Origin: Betaproteobacteria bacterium
Lineage (GTDB): Bacteria > Pseudomonadota > Gammaproteobacteria > Burkholderiales > SG8-39
DNA: 8,321 bases
Reading direction: 5' to 3'
Assembly (NCBI GenBank): GCA_005881355.1
Contig: VBDM01000105.1
Location: 780 to 9,100, forward strand
Of the stretch, positions 1 through 6,347 are shown in pieces. The stretch's first letter is position 1. Every line of letters begins with the position of its first letter. Made by a program: the position numbers and the translations under genes. The notes under the pieces are model-generated. The model had not been told where the DNA came from and did not search any database. It saw only the letters and a program-made list of their open reading frames with translations.

Positions 1-1120
1 ATCCGATGGCGCCTTCGCCGTATTGGGGCGAGGAGCGCATCTGGGACAGCCAGACGAGTCCCCACAACCCGATGTACGACGAGAAGGGGCGGGTCTGGTT
101 CACCTCGAGAGTCCGTCCCGCGGCGAACCCCGCCTTCTGCGGGAAAGGCTCGGATCATCCGGCGGCGAAGTATTTTCCCGTCGAGCGCTCCAACCGGCAG
201 CTGTCCATGCTCGACCCGAACACTGGCAAGGTCACGCTGATCGACACCTGTTTCCAGACGCACCATCTGCAGTTCGGCTTCGACGCCGACAATACGCTGT
301 GGGCGAGCTCCGGCGGCGCCGCCTCCGAAGTGCTCGGCTGGCTGAACGTGAAAATGTTCGAGCAGACGGGCGACGAGCAGAAATCCCAGGGCTGGACGCC
401 GTTCATCCTCGACACCAACGGCAACGGCAGGCGCGACGACTATGTGGGGCCGAACGACCCGATCGATCCGGCAAAGGACAAACGCATCGTGGCGGGCTTC
501 TACGGCATCGCGCCCAGTCCCGTAGACGGCTCCATCTGGGGCTCGGTGCTCGGTTATCCCGGCTACGTCATCCGCATGAACCCCGGATCGAATCCGCCTG
601 AGACTGCGCTCACCGAAGTATTCGAGCCGCCGTTCCCGGGCTACTCGCCGCGCGGCATGGACATCGATCGCAACGGCGTCGTCTGGGCGCCGCTCGCAAG
701 CGGCCATTTCGCCAGCTTCGACCGGCGCAAATGCAAGGGACCGCTCAACGGTCCCGCGGCGACCGGCAAGCACTGCCCGGAGGGCTGGACGCTCTATCCG
801 TTCCCCGGGCCGCAGCTCGCGAACGTCGCCGACTCAGGCAGCGCCGAGGCGAGCTACTACTCGTGGGTCGAACGGGCAACGCCAACGACGCGCTGCTCGC
901 GTTCAAGGACGGGAAGTTCGTCGTCCTGCGCGTGCCGTACCCGATGGGCTTCTACGCGAAAGGGCTCGACGGTCGCATAGACGATCCGAAAGCCGGCTGG
1001 AAGGGGAGAGGCCTGTGGTCGACCTACGCCACGCGCGCGCCGTTCCATATCGAAGGCGGCAAAGGAACGCGCTCGAAGGTCGTGAAATTCCAGCTCCGCC
1101 CCGATCCGCTCGCGAAATAA
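1..1120 (+). pseudogene. Streptogramin-lyase-like (Vgb/NHL) beta-propeller protein, 5' partial and frameshifted
   Basis: This is the C-terminal part of a beta-propeller protein of the type annotated as Vgb/streptogramin lyase-like, often fused to a carboxypeptidase-regulatory-like domain. Counting from the Met at base 6, blade-like D-x-x-G-x-[VI]-W signatures recur at residues 25-33 (DEKGRVWFT), 93-101, 171-180 and 221-230 (DRNGVVWAPL). A Ca-loop-like DTNGNGRRDD lies at 136-145. The reading frame is open to the window edge, so the N-terminus is probably outside and the Met at 6 is internal. The frame is good to SYYSWV (about base 869); the matching C-terminus (GNANDALLAF, then PYPMGFYAKGLDGRIDDP, ending RPDPLAK, TAA at 1118-1120) is one frame over. 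The continuation beyond 869 in the first frame, to 980, is Arg/Ser-rich junk. From memory, relatives carry extra residues after the WVD position, so a short deletion of 3n+1 bases is likely rather than a single lost base. Export and enzymatic activity are unproven; the family name is a fold match, not a function. Confidence 0.7.
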
Positions 1121-1137
1121 GCGGATCGCGATGCGTT

Positions 1138-1175
1138 CCCTCTCCCGCCAGAGGGGAGAGGGCGGGGGTGAGGGG
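1138..1175. repeat. G/C-rich intergenic inverted repeat between convergent genes
   Basis: CCCTCTCCC (1138-1146) pairs perfectly with GGGAGAGGG (1154-1162) around a 7-base loop, followed by a GGGGGTGAGGGGG tract to 1175. It resembles a short repeat (CCCTCTCCC...GGGAGAGGG...GGTGAGGG) that I recall as common in intergenic spaces of many proteobacteria. It lies between two convergent genes, so it could act as a two-way transcription stop, but there is no adjacent U-run on the plus strand. Read on the minus strand it lies just past the lipoprotein stop at 1184. The palindrome is seen directly; the repeat-family membership is from memory. Confidence 0.6.
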
Positions 1176-1183
1176 GAGGCCGG

Positions 1184-1393
1184 TTATTTTTCGGCCGCGT
1201 CGCCGGCCTGCTGCGCGCGCTGTCCCGCCTGCTCCATGGCCTGGCCGATCTTCTGCTGGGCCTGCTCCATGGTCTTCTTGCCTTGCTCGACTTCCGCTTT
1301 CTTGAGGGCGGCGGCGGTCGCCGCGGTGCTCGCGGTTTCGACGCCGCATCCGGCGAGGGCCGCCGCGGCGAGAAGGGCGATGATCGGTTTCAT
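1184..1393 (-). CDS. Small Ala/Gln-rich lipoprotein, function unknown
   Basis: This 69-residue protein starts with a lipoprotein signal: MKP, a hydrophobic stretch, then lipobox L13-A14-G15-C16. After lipidation at Cys16, an Ala/Thr-rich linker (17-30) leads into a charged Gln/Glu/Lys-rich stretch (31-69) with no Pro after residue 3, predicted to be a long amphipathic helix or coiled coil. Imperfect internal repeats of the form EQAQQKIGQ / EQAGQRAQQ are visible at 43-63. The ATG at 1393-1391 is preceded by GGAG with about 9 bases spacing. It lies 49 bases downstream of the esterase gene on the same strand, so the two may be cotranscribed. After Cys16 there is no Asp at +2, so outer-membrane sorting is expected. 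I do not recognise a named family; small helical lipoproteins often act as envelope anchors or stress proteins, but nothing here shows which. Confidence 0.75.
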   Translation of the reverse strand: MKPIIALLAAAALAGCGVETASTAATAAALKKAEVEQGKKTMEQAQQKIGQAMEQAGQRAQQAGDAAEK

Positions 1394-1442
1394 GGGGTTA
1401 TCTCCGTCAAGTTAAAGCGATAATCCGCGTGCGCGCGAGAAT

Positions 1443-2417
1443 CTACGGCGCCGTCGCCACGGGCACGGCACCGAGCGCGGCGCGCGCGCTCTCCGCGATG
1501 ATGCGATGGCCGGCCTTGGTGGGATGGATGCCGTCGCAGAAAGGGAACGTGCCGGGATTTGCGCAGAAGGGCTGCGCATTCGTGTTCACGGCAATGCACG
1601 GCTGTGTGACATTCGTCAGCCCAAAGGCCCCGGGCGCGGCGACGATTTCGTTCAGGATTCGGAACACGTCCAGACTGACGATGTTCAGACCCGAGGCGGA
1701 TTCGAGACCGTGCAGGATTGGCTCCAACCCGGCGTTGAATTGAGCGGAGAGGAATTGGGCTGCTCCTTGCGCAGCCGGACCCAGAAGGCGAACCGCCGGC
1801 GCCAATGAAATGTCGGGGCCATTTACCGCGAGGAAGCTGCGCGCGCCGGCCGCGTGCAGGGTGAGAAGGTTGCTCTGGATCGAAGCGAGAGCCGCCCCGA
1901 CGATGCCCAGGCTGGTCGCGAACGTCGCATCCTGCGCCAGCGCGGCCAGGGCGTCGCGCAGATCGTTTCCGCCCGCGAACACGACGTAGAGCGCATCGGC
2001 TGGCGCTTGCTCGCCGAAATCTCTCAAGAACAGGCCCACCTGCGTCGAGAGATCGAAAGGCCCCGCGGGCCGCGCGCGAGCGCCCCCCACCGCGTAGTTG
2101 GAGAACAACACCGGATGCAGGAGCGCCGGCCCGGTGCTCGGCAGCGCGTGGTCTATGATCGCGAGTTGCTCGACCCAGGTCGCGCCATTGCTGAAGTGCA
2201 GCCCGCCGCGCGCGTAAGGCGCGTCGGGAATCAGATCGTCGAACGGCGGAACTTCGACGTCTCTCAGCAGCACAAACGCATTGCCGGGATCGGACAGGCT
2301 GTCGCCGAATACGACGAAGCGCTGCGGCGGGCCGGCCAGGGTTGGGTTCGTCTGCAGCAAGGCGAACAACGCGAGGAGACCTACCTGGACGATTTTTTTT
2401 AGAATGCTTCCTGACAT
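1443..2417 (-). CDS. Secreted SGNH/GDSL-family esterase or lipase
   Basis: A 324-residue serine hydrolase of the SGNH/GDSL (lecithinase/hemolysin-like) family, expected to cleave ester bonds in the periplasm or outside the cell. An N-terminal signal peptide (KK at 7-8, hydrophobic 9-24, likely cleavage after TLA at 28) precedes block I FGDSLSDPGN at 37-46 with nucleophile Ser40. Block II Gly is in NYAVGG (107-112), block III is GGND at 149-152, and block V is DGIHPT at 295-300, giving Asp295/His298 as the remaining triad members. All SGNH residues are present, so it should be active. Three Cys (274, 285, 294) in the C-terminal part could form a disulfide. The start at 2417 was chosen over an upstream in-frame extension to 3047 because GGAGG sits 7 bases before this ATG, a signal peptide begins here, and the extension would overlap the divergent gene. 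No passenger/autotransporter domain follows. The substrate is not predictable. Confidence 0.9.
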   Translation of the reverse strand: MSGSILKKIVQVGLLALFALLQTNPTLAGPPQRFVVFGDSLSDPGNAFVLLRDVEVPPFDDLIPDAPYARGGLHFSNGATWVEQLAIIDHALPSTGPALLHPVLFSNYAVGGARARPAGPFDLSTQVGLFLRDFGEQAPADALYVVFAGGNDLRDALAALAQDATFATSLGIVGAALASIQSNLLTLHAAGARSFLAVNGPDISLAPAVRLLGPAAQGAAQFLSAQFNAGLEPILHGLESASGLNIVSLDVFRILNEIVAAPGAFGLTNVTQPCIAVNTNAQPFCANPGTFPFCDGIHPTKAGHRIIAESARAALGAVPVATAP

Positions 2418-2450
2418 GATTCGACCTCCGTATCGGATTCGGGCAAAAGC

Positions 2451-2479
2451 AGTATATGCCGGCACTGTACCCCTGGCTA
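2451..2479 (-). promoter_or_regulatory. Candidate sigma-70 promoter for the SGNH esterase gene
   Basis: On the minus strand TAGCCA (-35, plus coordinates 2474-2479) and TATACT (-10, 2451-2456) are separated by exactly 17 bases. The -10 matches 5 of 6 and the -35 4 of 6 consensus positions. The -10 lies 33 bases upstream of the esterase ATG, leaving room for a short leader with the GGAGG site. It is the best promoter match in the 144-base divergent gap; no equally good one was found for the plus-strand Bug gene. Confidence 0.4.
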
Positions 2480-2561
2480 GGGTGGAGACGTGGACTCTCA
2501 AGGATTTGTTTTCGGAGATTGGAAAGGGAAGTAAGATTCTCCCCTGAATCGGAGGAACAAT

Positions 2562-3491
2562 ATGAAAAGCATTGCAACCTGGCTCGCAGCACTGATCGCA
2601 TCGCTTGCAGTCGGCGCGGCGGCGGCGCAGCAATATCCGGCCAAGCCGGTAAAAATCGTCGTCGGCTTTGCCCCGGGAGGCGGGTCCGATTTCATCGCCC
2701 GGGTGATCGCGCAAAAATTGACCGAACGCTTCGGCACCCAGGTGATCGTGGAGAACCGCCCCGGGGCCGGCAGCACGCTGGGCTCCGAAGTCGTAGTCAA
2801 GTCTCCTCCGGACGGCTACACGCTGCTGCTCACCCCGGCGAGCTACACCGTCAACCCGAGCGTGTACAAGCTTTCGTTCGACGCGCTGAACGACATCACG
2901 CCCATCGTGCAGCTCTCGCGCGGACCGTATGTGGTCGCGGTGAATCCCTCCGTTCCGGCAAAAACGCTTCAGGAGCTCGTGGCGCTGGCGAAACGGGATC
3001 CGGACAAGCTCGCCTACGCCTCGTCGGGCAACGGAAGCCACGTGCACGTGGCGACCGAGTATTTCCTATATACGGCGGGGATCAGGATCACGCACGTTCC
3101 CTACAAGGGAACCGGGCCGGCGCTGAACGACACCATCGCCGGAACCACGCAGCTCATCTTCGGCAGCGTCGCGACGGCGCTGCAATACGTCAAGTCCGGA
3201 CGCCTGAGAGCGCTCGCGGTCACCACGCCGAAGCGCATCGCCGCGGCGCCCGAGGTGCCCACCGTGGCCGAAGCCGGGTATCCGACCTATGAAGTCACCA
3301 ACTGAGACATCGTCGCTCGCCTCAACCGGGAGGTCAACGAGGCGCTCAAGTCCAAGGAAGTGGAAAAGATCCTGGCGAGCGACGGCCTCGAGCCCGCGGG
3401 GGGCTCGCCTGAAGAACTCGGTGCGATCATCAAGAACGAGATCGGGCGCTGGAGCCAGGTCGTGAAGCGGGCCGGCGTGAAGGTGGAATAG
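2562..3491 (+). pseudogene. Bug/TctC-family periplasmic solute-binding protein with an internal deletion and in-frame TGA
   Basis: The family consists of periplasmic binding proteins that capture carboxylates or related compounds, some working with TctAB permeases. GGAGG (2551-2555) lies 6 bases before the ATG. A signal peptide (residues 1-22, AAAA before QQYPAKP) is followed by the typical first strand and glycine loop VGFAPGGGSD (34-43), IVENRPGAG (62-70), PPDGYTLL (82-89), THVPYKG (177-183) and a PEVPTVAEAGYP stretch (230-241). After YEVTN (247) comes TGA at 3303-3305, yet the same frame continues for 61 codons with a perfect family C-terminus (DIVARLNREVNEAL ... WSQVVKRAGVKVE, TAG at 3489-3491). 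The two intact paralogues in this window carry 13 more residues (WQGILAPAGTPKA in one) exactly here. Thus about 36-39 bases are missing and TGA probably arose at the join. The product would lack the closing helices and is likely non-functional. Confidence 0.85.
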
Positions 3492-4023
3492 AGAGCACCC
3501 GGTACGCCGCGGCGCGCTCTACGGGCGAGCGCCCGAGAGCGAAGTAGAGCGGATGCGGTGTGACGAGCTCGTCGTCCTCGCCGAGCGCGTTGGCGCGATA
3601 GCTCGACCAGCGGTACGCGCCCGCATCGGCCGCGAGCCCCGCCCGCACCGGGTTCTCCTCGATGTAGCGCATGCAGGCGAGCAGATAGCGCCGCGCGTGC
3701 ACCGGCGAACCGTCGAACGGCTCCTCCCAGAGCGCAGCTTCGTGCCCGTACGCCTCGGCGAGGTGGCGGCCGTAGCGCTCTGCGATCGAGCGCATCAGGC
3801 GCGTCGCGCCGCCTTCGCGCGCCGGCGTGACGAGCAAGTGAACGTGGTTGCCCATCAGCACGTAAGCGTGCACGGCGCATGCGCAACGCACGGCGCGCTC
3901 GCGCAGCCCTTCGAGGTAGGCGACGCGGTCGCGGTCGCCCGAAAAGCATGCCGCGCGCCCGAGCCCGCGCTGCACGACGTGCAGCGCGACGCCGGGTTCT
4001 TCGGGGCAGGCAAGGCGCGACAT
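3430..4023 (-). CDS. REP-associated tyrosine transposase (RAYT, Y1/IS200-like), C-terminally truncated
   Basis: A single-strand DNA nuclease-transposase of the HUH Y1 superfamily; RAYTs are domesticated relatives that act on REP palindromes. From the chosen Met (MSRLACPEEP) I see HVVQRG (15-20), the metal-binding HUH motif GNHVHLL with His60 and His62, LWEEPF (99-103 region), the helix RYLLACMRYIEENPVRAG with the likely catalytic Tyr120, and WSSYRANALG followed by TPHPLYFALG (155-164), all in family order. Homology fades after AAAYRVLS (about residue 178). The last ~19 residues (IPPSRRPASR...) are read from the antisense of the upstream Bug gene end, so the usual C-terminal ~50 residues seem lost. 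The start could be further upstream (to 4167), but that extension has no family resemblance. The Shine-Dalgarno is weak (GGGGAAA region). Active-site residues are intact, so DNA-binding or nicking activity is possible, but the missing tail makes it doubtful. Confidence 0.82.
   Translation of the reverse strand: MSRLACPEEPGVALHVVQRGLGRAACFSGDRDRVAYLEGLRERAVRCACAVHAYVLMGNHVHLLVTPAREGGATRLMRSIAERYGRHLAEAYGHEAALWEEPFDGSPVHARRYLLACMRYIEENPVRAGLAADAGAYRWSSYRANALGEDDELVTPHPLYFALGRSPVERAAAYRVLSIPPSRRPASRPGSSARSRS
3515..3551. repeat. Nested palindrome inside the RAYT gene
   Basis: CGGGCG (3522-3527) and CGCCCG (3530-3535) form a perfect 6-bp arm pair around AG, and outer arms CGCTCTAC (3515-3522) and GTAGAGCG (3544-3551) pair around it. 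Inner and outer arms share base 3522 and a 8-9-base bulge lies on one side. The GTAG tetranucleotide at a hairpin foot is reminiscent of the REP sites that RAYTs recognise. However, the segment is coding (around PLYFALGRSPVERA), so chance under high GC is quite possible. Confidence 0.35.
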
Positions 4024-4149
4024 GGCACGGGTTTCCCCAAGTAGCCAACGCTCCGGGTCCGCGAGCCGTTGACCTTGAGGGGTTGCGCAATCGGGATCTC
4101 CAGTTTCCTGTTCTCCGAAGGATAGAATCGGGCAGTAAGCGGAAAGCTC

Positions 4150-4245
4150 ATGGACACCTTGACCCACGCGCTCTCCGGCGCTCTCTTCGCCCGCGCCACG
4201 GCGCCAAAGGACGCGCCGCCGCGATCGCTGGTTCCGCCCCGATGC
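4150..4245 (+). pseudogene. N-terminal remnant of a YdjM-type membrane-bound metal-dependent hydrolase
   Basis: Reading from ATG 4150 gives MDTLTHALSGALFARATAPK, which matches the characteristic first residues of the YdjM/DUF457 family of inner-membrane putative metal-dependent hydrolases (MDTLTHALSGALLxRA); the His of LTHA is part of that signature. The frame stays open only to TAG at 4312-4314 (54 codons). Family-like sequence seems to stop near residue 30, at about 4243, where the 3' end of the oppositely oriented dehydrogenase begins (its TAA is at 4246-4248). A full family member has roughly 300 or more residues with several membrane helices, none of which is present. A -10-like TAGAAT (about 4123-4128) and GGAAAG just before the ATG look like its former expression signals. 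Recognition rests on the N-terminal motif from memory. Confidence 0.6.
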
Positions 4246-5313
4246 TTATCGCGCGCGAGCCAGCTTCGCGGCAACCGCGCGGGCGAATTCCTGCGTCCCC
4301 AGCTTTCCGCCTAGATCGGCGGTGCGCGTCGCGGGATCTTTCAGAGTTGCGTCCACGGCCAAGTCAATGCTTTTCGCGGCGGAGGTGAGCGCGTCGCTGC
4401 CGCGGCGCGCACCCATCCATTCGAGCAGCATGGCGGCCGAAAGGATGAGCGAGGCGGGATTCGCCTTGTCCTTTCCCGCGATGTCGGGCGCCGAACCGTG
4501 CTGGGCCTGCGCGACACAATATTCGTCCCCGGCGTTGATCGAGCCGCCGAGGCCCAGGCCGCCCGAAAGCTCGGAGGCTTCGTCGGAAAGAATGTCGCCG
4601 TACATGTTCTCGGCGACGATCACATCGAAGCGCATCGGGTCGCGCAACAGCAGCGCCGCCATGGCGTCCACGATGACTTCCTCGAGCTGCACGCCGGGAA
4701 AGTCCTGCGCGACCTTGCGCACTTCGCGCAGATACAGCCCATCGGAGATCCGGAACACGTTCGCCTTGTGCACCGCGGTGACTTTCCTGCGGCGGGCCAT
4801 CGCCGCTTCGAAGGCGCGCCGCGCGATGCGCTCGCAGCACTTCGCTGTGACGCGGCGCACAGCGAGCGCCATGTCCTCGGTCGGCATGAATTCCCCGATG
4901 CCGGCATGCATGTTGCGGTCGGCGTAGAAGCCCTCGGTGTTTTCGCGGTAGATCACCAGATCGACGGGCTTCCCGGTCAGGCCGACGCCCAGGCGCGATC
5001 TTGCGGGACGGATGTTGGCGTAGAGATCGAGCTTGGTTCGGAATTCCGCGGAGGCGTTGATCCCGCCTTCGTCGCGCGACGGGTATTGGTAAGTCGAGAG
5101 CGGGCCGAGAATCACCCCGTCGGAGGAACGCGCTGCTTCCATGACGCGCGGCGGCAACGTCGTGCCTTCCTTTTTCAGAGAGACTAGGCCGATCTCCTCC
5201 CGCCGCCATTCGAGGCCGAGCCCGAACAGGGCATTGGCGCGGTCGAGGACGGTGAGCGCGGCCGCGGTGATCTCCGGCCCGATTCCGTCGCCCGGAAGGA
5301 CCAGGACTTTCAT
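4246..5313 (-). CDS. Isocitrate/isopropylmalate dehydrogenase family protein (beta-decarboxylating)
   Basis: A cytosolic 355-residue enzyme of the family that oxidises and decarboxylates 2-hydroxy (R-malate-type) acids with NAD(P). Visible are GDGIGPE (8-14), substrate-binding arginines in FRTKLDLYANIRP (Arg92, Arg102) and YRENTEGFY (Arg123, catalytic Tyr130), catalytic Lys183 in VHKANVFR, metal-binding Asp216 (IVDAMA) and Asp240/Asp244 (MYGDILSDEAS), and the cofactor loop HGSAPDIAGKDKANP (272-286). Every catalytic residue is there and the length is normal. The YRENTEGFY form, rather than the LeuB type (RELTGG), suggests an isocitrate/homoisocitrate/tartrate-like branch, and not leucine synthesis; no leuCD is nearby. 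The substrate is not determined by sequence. ATG 5313-5311 overlaps the TGA of the upstream Bug gene (ATGA), so it is translationally coupled. That pairing suggests it processes what the Bug protein binds. The start has no strong ribosome site of its own. Confidence 0.9.
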   Translation of the reverse strand: MKVLVLPGDGIGPEITAAALTVLDRANALFGLGLEWRREEIGLVSLKKEGTTLPPRVMEAARSSDGVILGPLSTYQYPSRDEGGINASAEFRTKLDLYANIRPARSRLGVGLTGKPVDLVIYRENTEGFYADRNMHAGIGEFMPTEDMALAVRRVTAKCCERIARRAFEAAMARRRKVTAVHKANVFRISDGLYLREVRKVAQDFPGVQLEEVIVDAMAALLLRDPMRFDVIVAENMYGDILSDEASELSGGLGLGGSINAGDEYCVAQAQHGSAPDIAGKDKANPASLILSAAMLLEWMGARRGSDALTSAAKSIDLAVDATLKDPATRTADLGGKLGTQEFARAVAAKLARAR

Positions 5314-6275
5314 TGCGCGGGAATCTTGGCGTCCTTGATCAGCTTGGCGTACATCTGCAAATCGCTTTTGATCAGCGCGGCGAAATCTTCCGGCGTGCCG
5401 GTCACGATTTCGTTGCCGCCCTGCGTGACGATGCGCTCGCGCACGTCGGCGGTGCGCATTGCCCGGACGATCTCGGCGTTGAGGCGATCGACGATCGCCT
5501 TGGGTGTGCCGGCGGGGGCGAGGATGCCCTGCCACTGCGAGATATCGAAATTCCTGATTCCCGCTTCCTGCATGGTCGGCACCTCGGGCAGACTCGAGGC
5601 GCGCTTGCCGCTCGACACCGCGAACGCGCGCAGCTTTCCGGCGCGGATCTGCGGGACCGATGTGATGACGGTATCGAACATGAAAGTGAGCTGGCCGCCG
5701 AGCAGGTCGGCGAGCGCCGGCGCGCTGCCTTTGTAGGGCACGTGCGTGAGCTGGGTACCTGTCGCGAGCGCGAACAGCTCTCCGGCAAGATGGTTGCCGC
5801 CGCCGACTCCGGTGGAACCGTAGGAAACGGCGCCCGGTCTTGCGCGCGCCGCGTCGAGCAGGTCGGCGATGCTCTGGATGGGCGAACCGGCGAGCGTCAC
5901 CAGCACATACTGGTACACGGTGCATTGGGCGACGGGCGCGAAATCCTTTACCGGATCGTAGGGTACCTTGGCATAGAGCACGGGGTTGACGACGATCGGG
6001 CCGTTGGCGGTCACCAGCAGCGTGTAGCCGTCGGGCGCCGACTTGGCGACGAAGTCCGCGCCGATGCCGCCGTTCGCGCCGGCCCGGTTCTCGACGACGA
6101 ACGGCTGCTTCAGCGCGTCGCCGAGCTTCTGAGCGAGGGTCCGGCCGAAAATGTCGGCATTGCCGCCGGCGGCGTAGGGAACCACGAGGCGCGCGGGCCT
6201 GGCGGGATAGTCCTGGGCCGGCGCCGCAGCGGACAGCATGGCCGCAAGCGCAAGCGCCGCGGAGCGGATTTTCAT
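5310..6275 (-). CDS. Bug/TctC-family periplasmic solute-binding protein, intact
   Basis: This 321-residue protein has a signal peptide (residues 1-20, cleavage at APA before QDYPARP), then VVPYAAGGNAD (31-41), VVENRAGANGG (60-70), PDGYTLLV (81-88), VPYDPVKDFAPV (104-115), THVPYKG (177-183), LPEVPTMQEAG (229-239) and WQGILAPAGTPKAIVDRLN (248-266), the full family order through the C-terminal helices (ending KIPAQ). It is intact and serves as a ruler for the broken paralogue at 2562. It is first in a leftward two-gene unit with the dehydrogenase (ATGA overlap), and divergent from the RidA gene. Only a weak ribosome site (GCGAGCAAGA) precedes ATG 6275. Family members bind carboxylates, aromatic acids, nicotinate and others; Asp41 of the first glycine loop is the position that often contacts ligand. 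No TctA/TctB genes are adjacent, so it must use a permease elsewhere, or have a sensing role. Confidence 0.92.
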   Translation of the reverse strand: MKIRSAALALAAMLSAAAPAQDYPARPARLVVPYAAGGNADIFGRTLAQKLGDALKQPFVVENRAGANGGIGADFVAKSAPDGYTLLVTANGPIVVNPVLYAKVPYDPVKDFAPVAQCTVYQYVLVTLAGSPIQSIADLLDAARARPGAVSYGSTGVGGGNHLAGELFALATGTQLTHVPYKGSAPALADLLGGQLTFMFDTVITSVPQIRAGKLRAFAVSSGKRASSLPEVPTMQEAGIRNFDISQWQGILAPAGTPKAIVDRLNAEIVRAMRTADVRERIVTQGGNEIVTGTPEDFAALIKSDLQMYAKLIKDAKIPAQ

Positions 6276-6294
6276 GAATCTTGCTCGCGGGAAT

Positions 6295-6346
6295 GGCGAG
6301 GCTACAGGCTATCATATGCGGCGCAACCATTTCTTGGAGCCTCGCC
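6295..6346. promoter_or_regulatory. Divergent control region with a 9-bp inverted repeat
   Basis: The 72-base gap between the Bug gene (start 6275) and the RidA gene (start 6348) contains GGCGAGGCT (6295-6303) and its exact complement AGCCTCGCC (6338-6346), 34 bases apart. The right arm overlaps the last two bases of the RidA ribosome site GGAG (6336-6339) and ends one base before its ATG. Between the arms lies CTATCATATG, in which TATCAT (plus, 6310-6315) and TATGAT (minus, 6311-6316) could be overlapping -10 elements; neither has a good -35. The layout fits a shared operator or a leader hairpin hiding the start site. Only the inverted repeat is seen directly. Confidence 0.4.
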
Positions 6347-6347
6347 G

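Noticed and set aside
2506..2537. TTGTTT / TAAGAT as a promoter for the broken Bug gene
   Set aside because: The spacing is 20 bases, too long for a typical sigma-70 site, and shifting it gives a poor -35.
1443..3047. 534-residue form of the esterase
   Set aside because: The first ~210 residues are antisense of the Bug gene with no signal or domain. The signal peptide and GGAGG support the start at 2417.
3303..3305. TGA as a recoded codon (selenocysteine or readthrough) in the Bug gene
   Set aside because: A conserved segment of about 13 residues is also missing exactly there, and the family has no Cys/Sec at this site, so a deletion explains it better.
4024..4149. Possible tRNA or small RNA gene upstream of the hydrolase remnant
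   Set aside because: I could not build a cloverleaf or a stable terminator-ended hairpin; it is best read as the old 5' region of the hydrolase gene.
3553..4388. Plus-strand ORFs of 163 and 169 residues across the RAYT region
   Set aside because: They are opposite the HUH/Tyr-bearing RAYT and show no family features or ribosome site.
4246..6330. One 694-residue minus-strand ORF
   Set aside because: Only the C-terminal 355 residues are protein-like. The first half is an Arg/Pro-rich shadow of the Bug gene in another frame, and the real start is the ATG overlapping the Bug stop.
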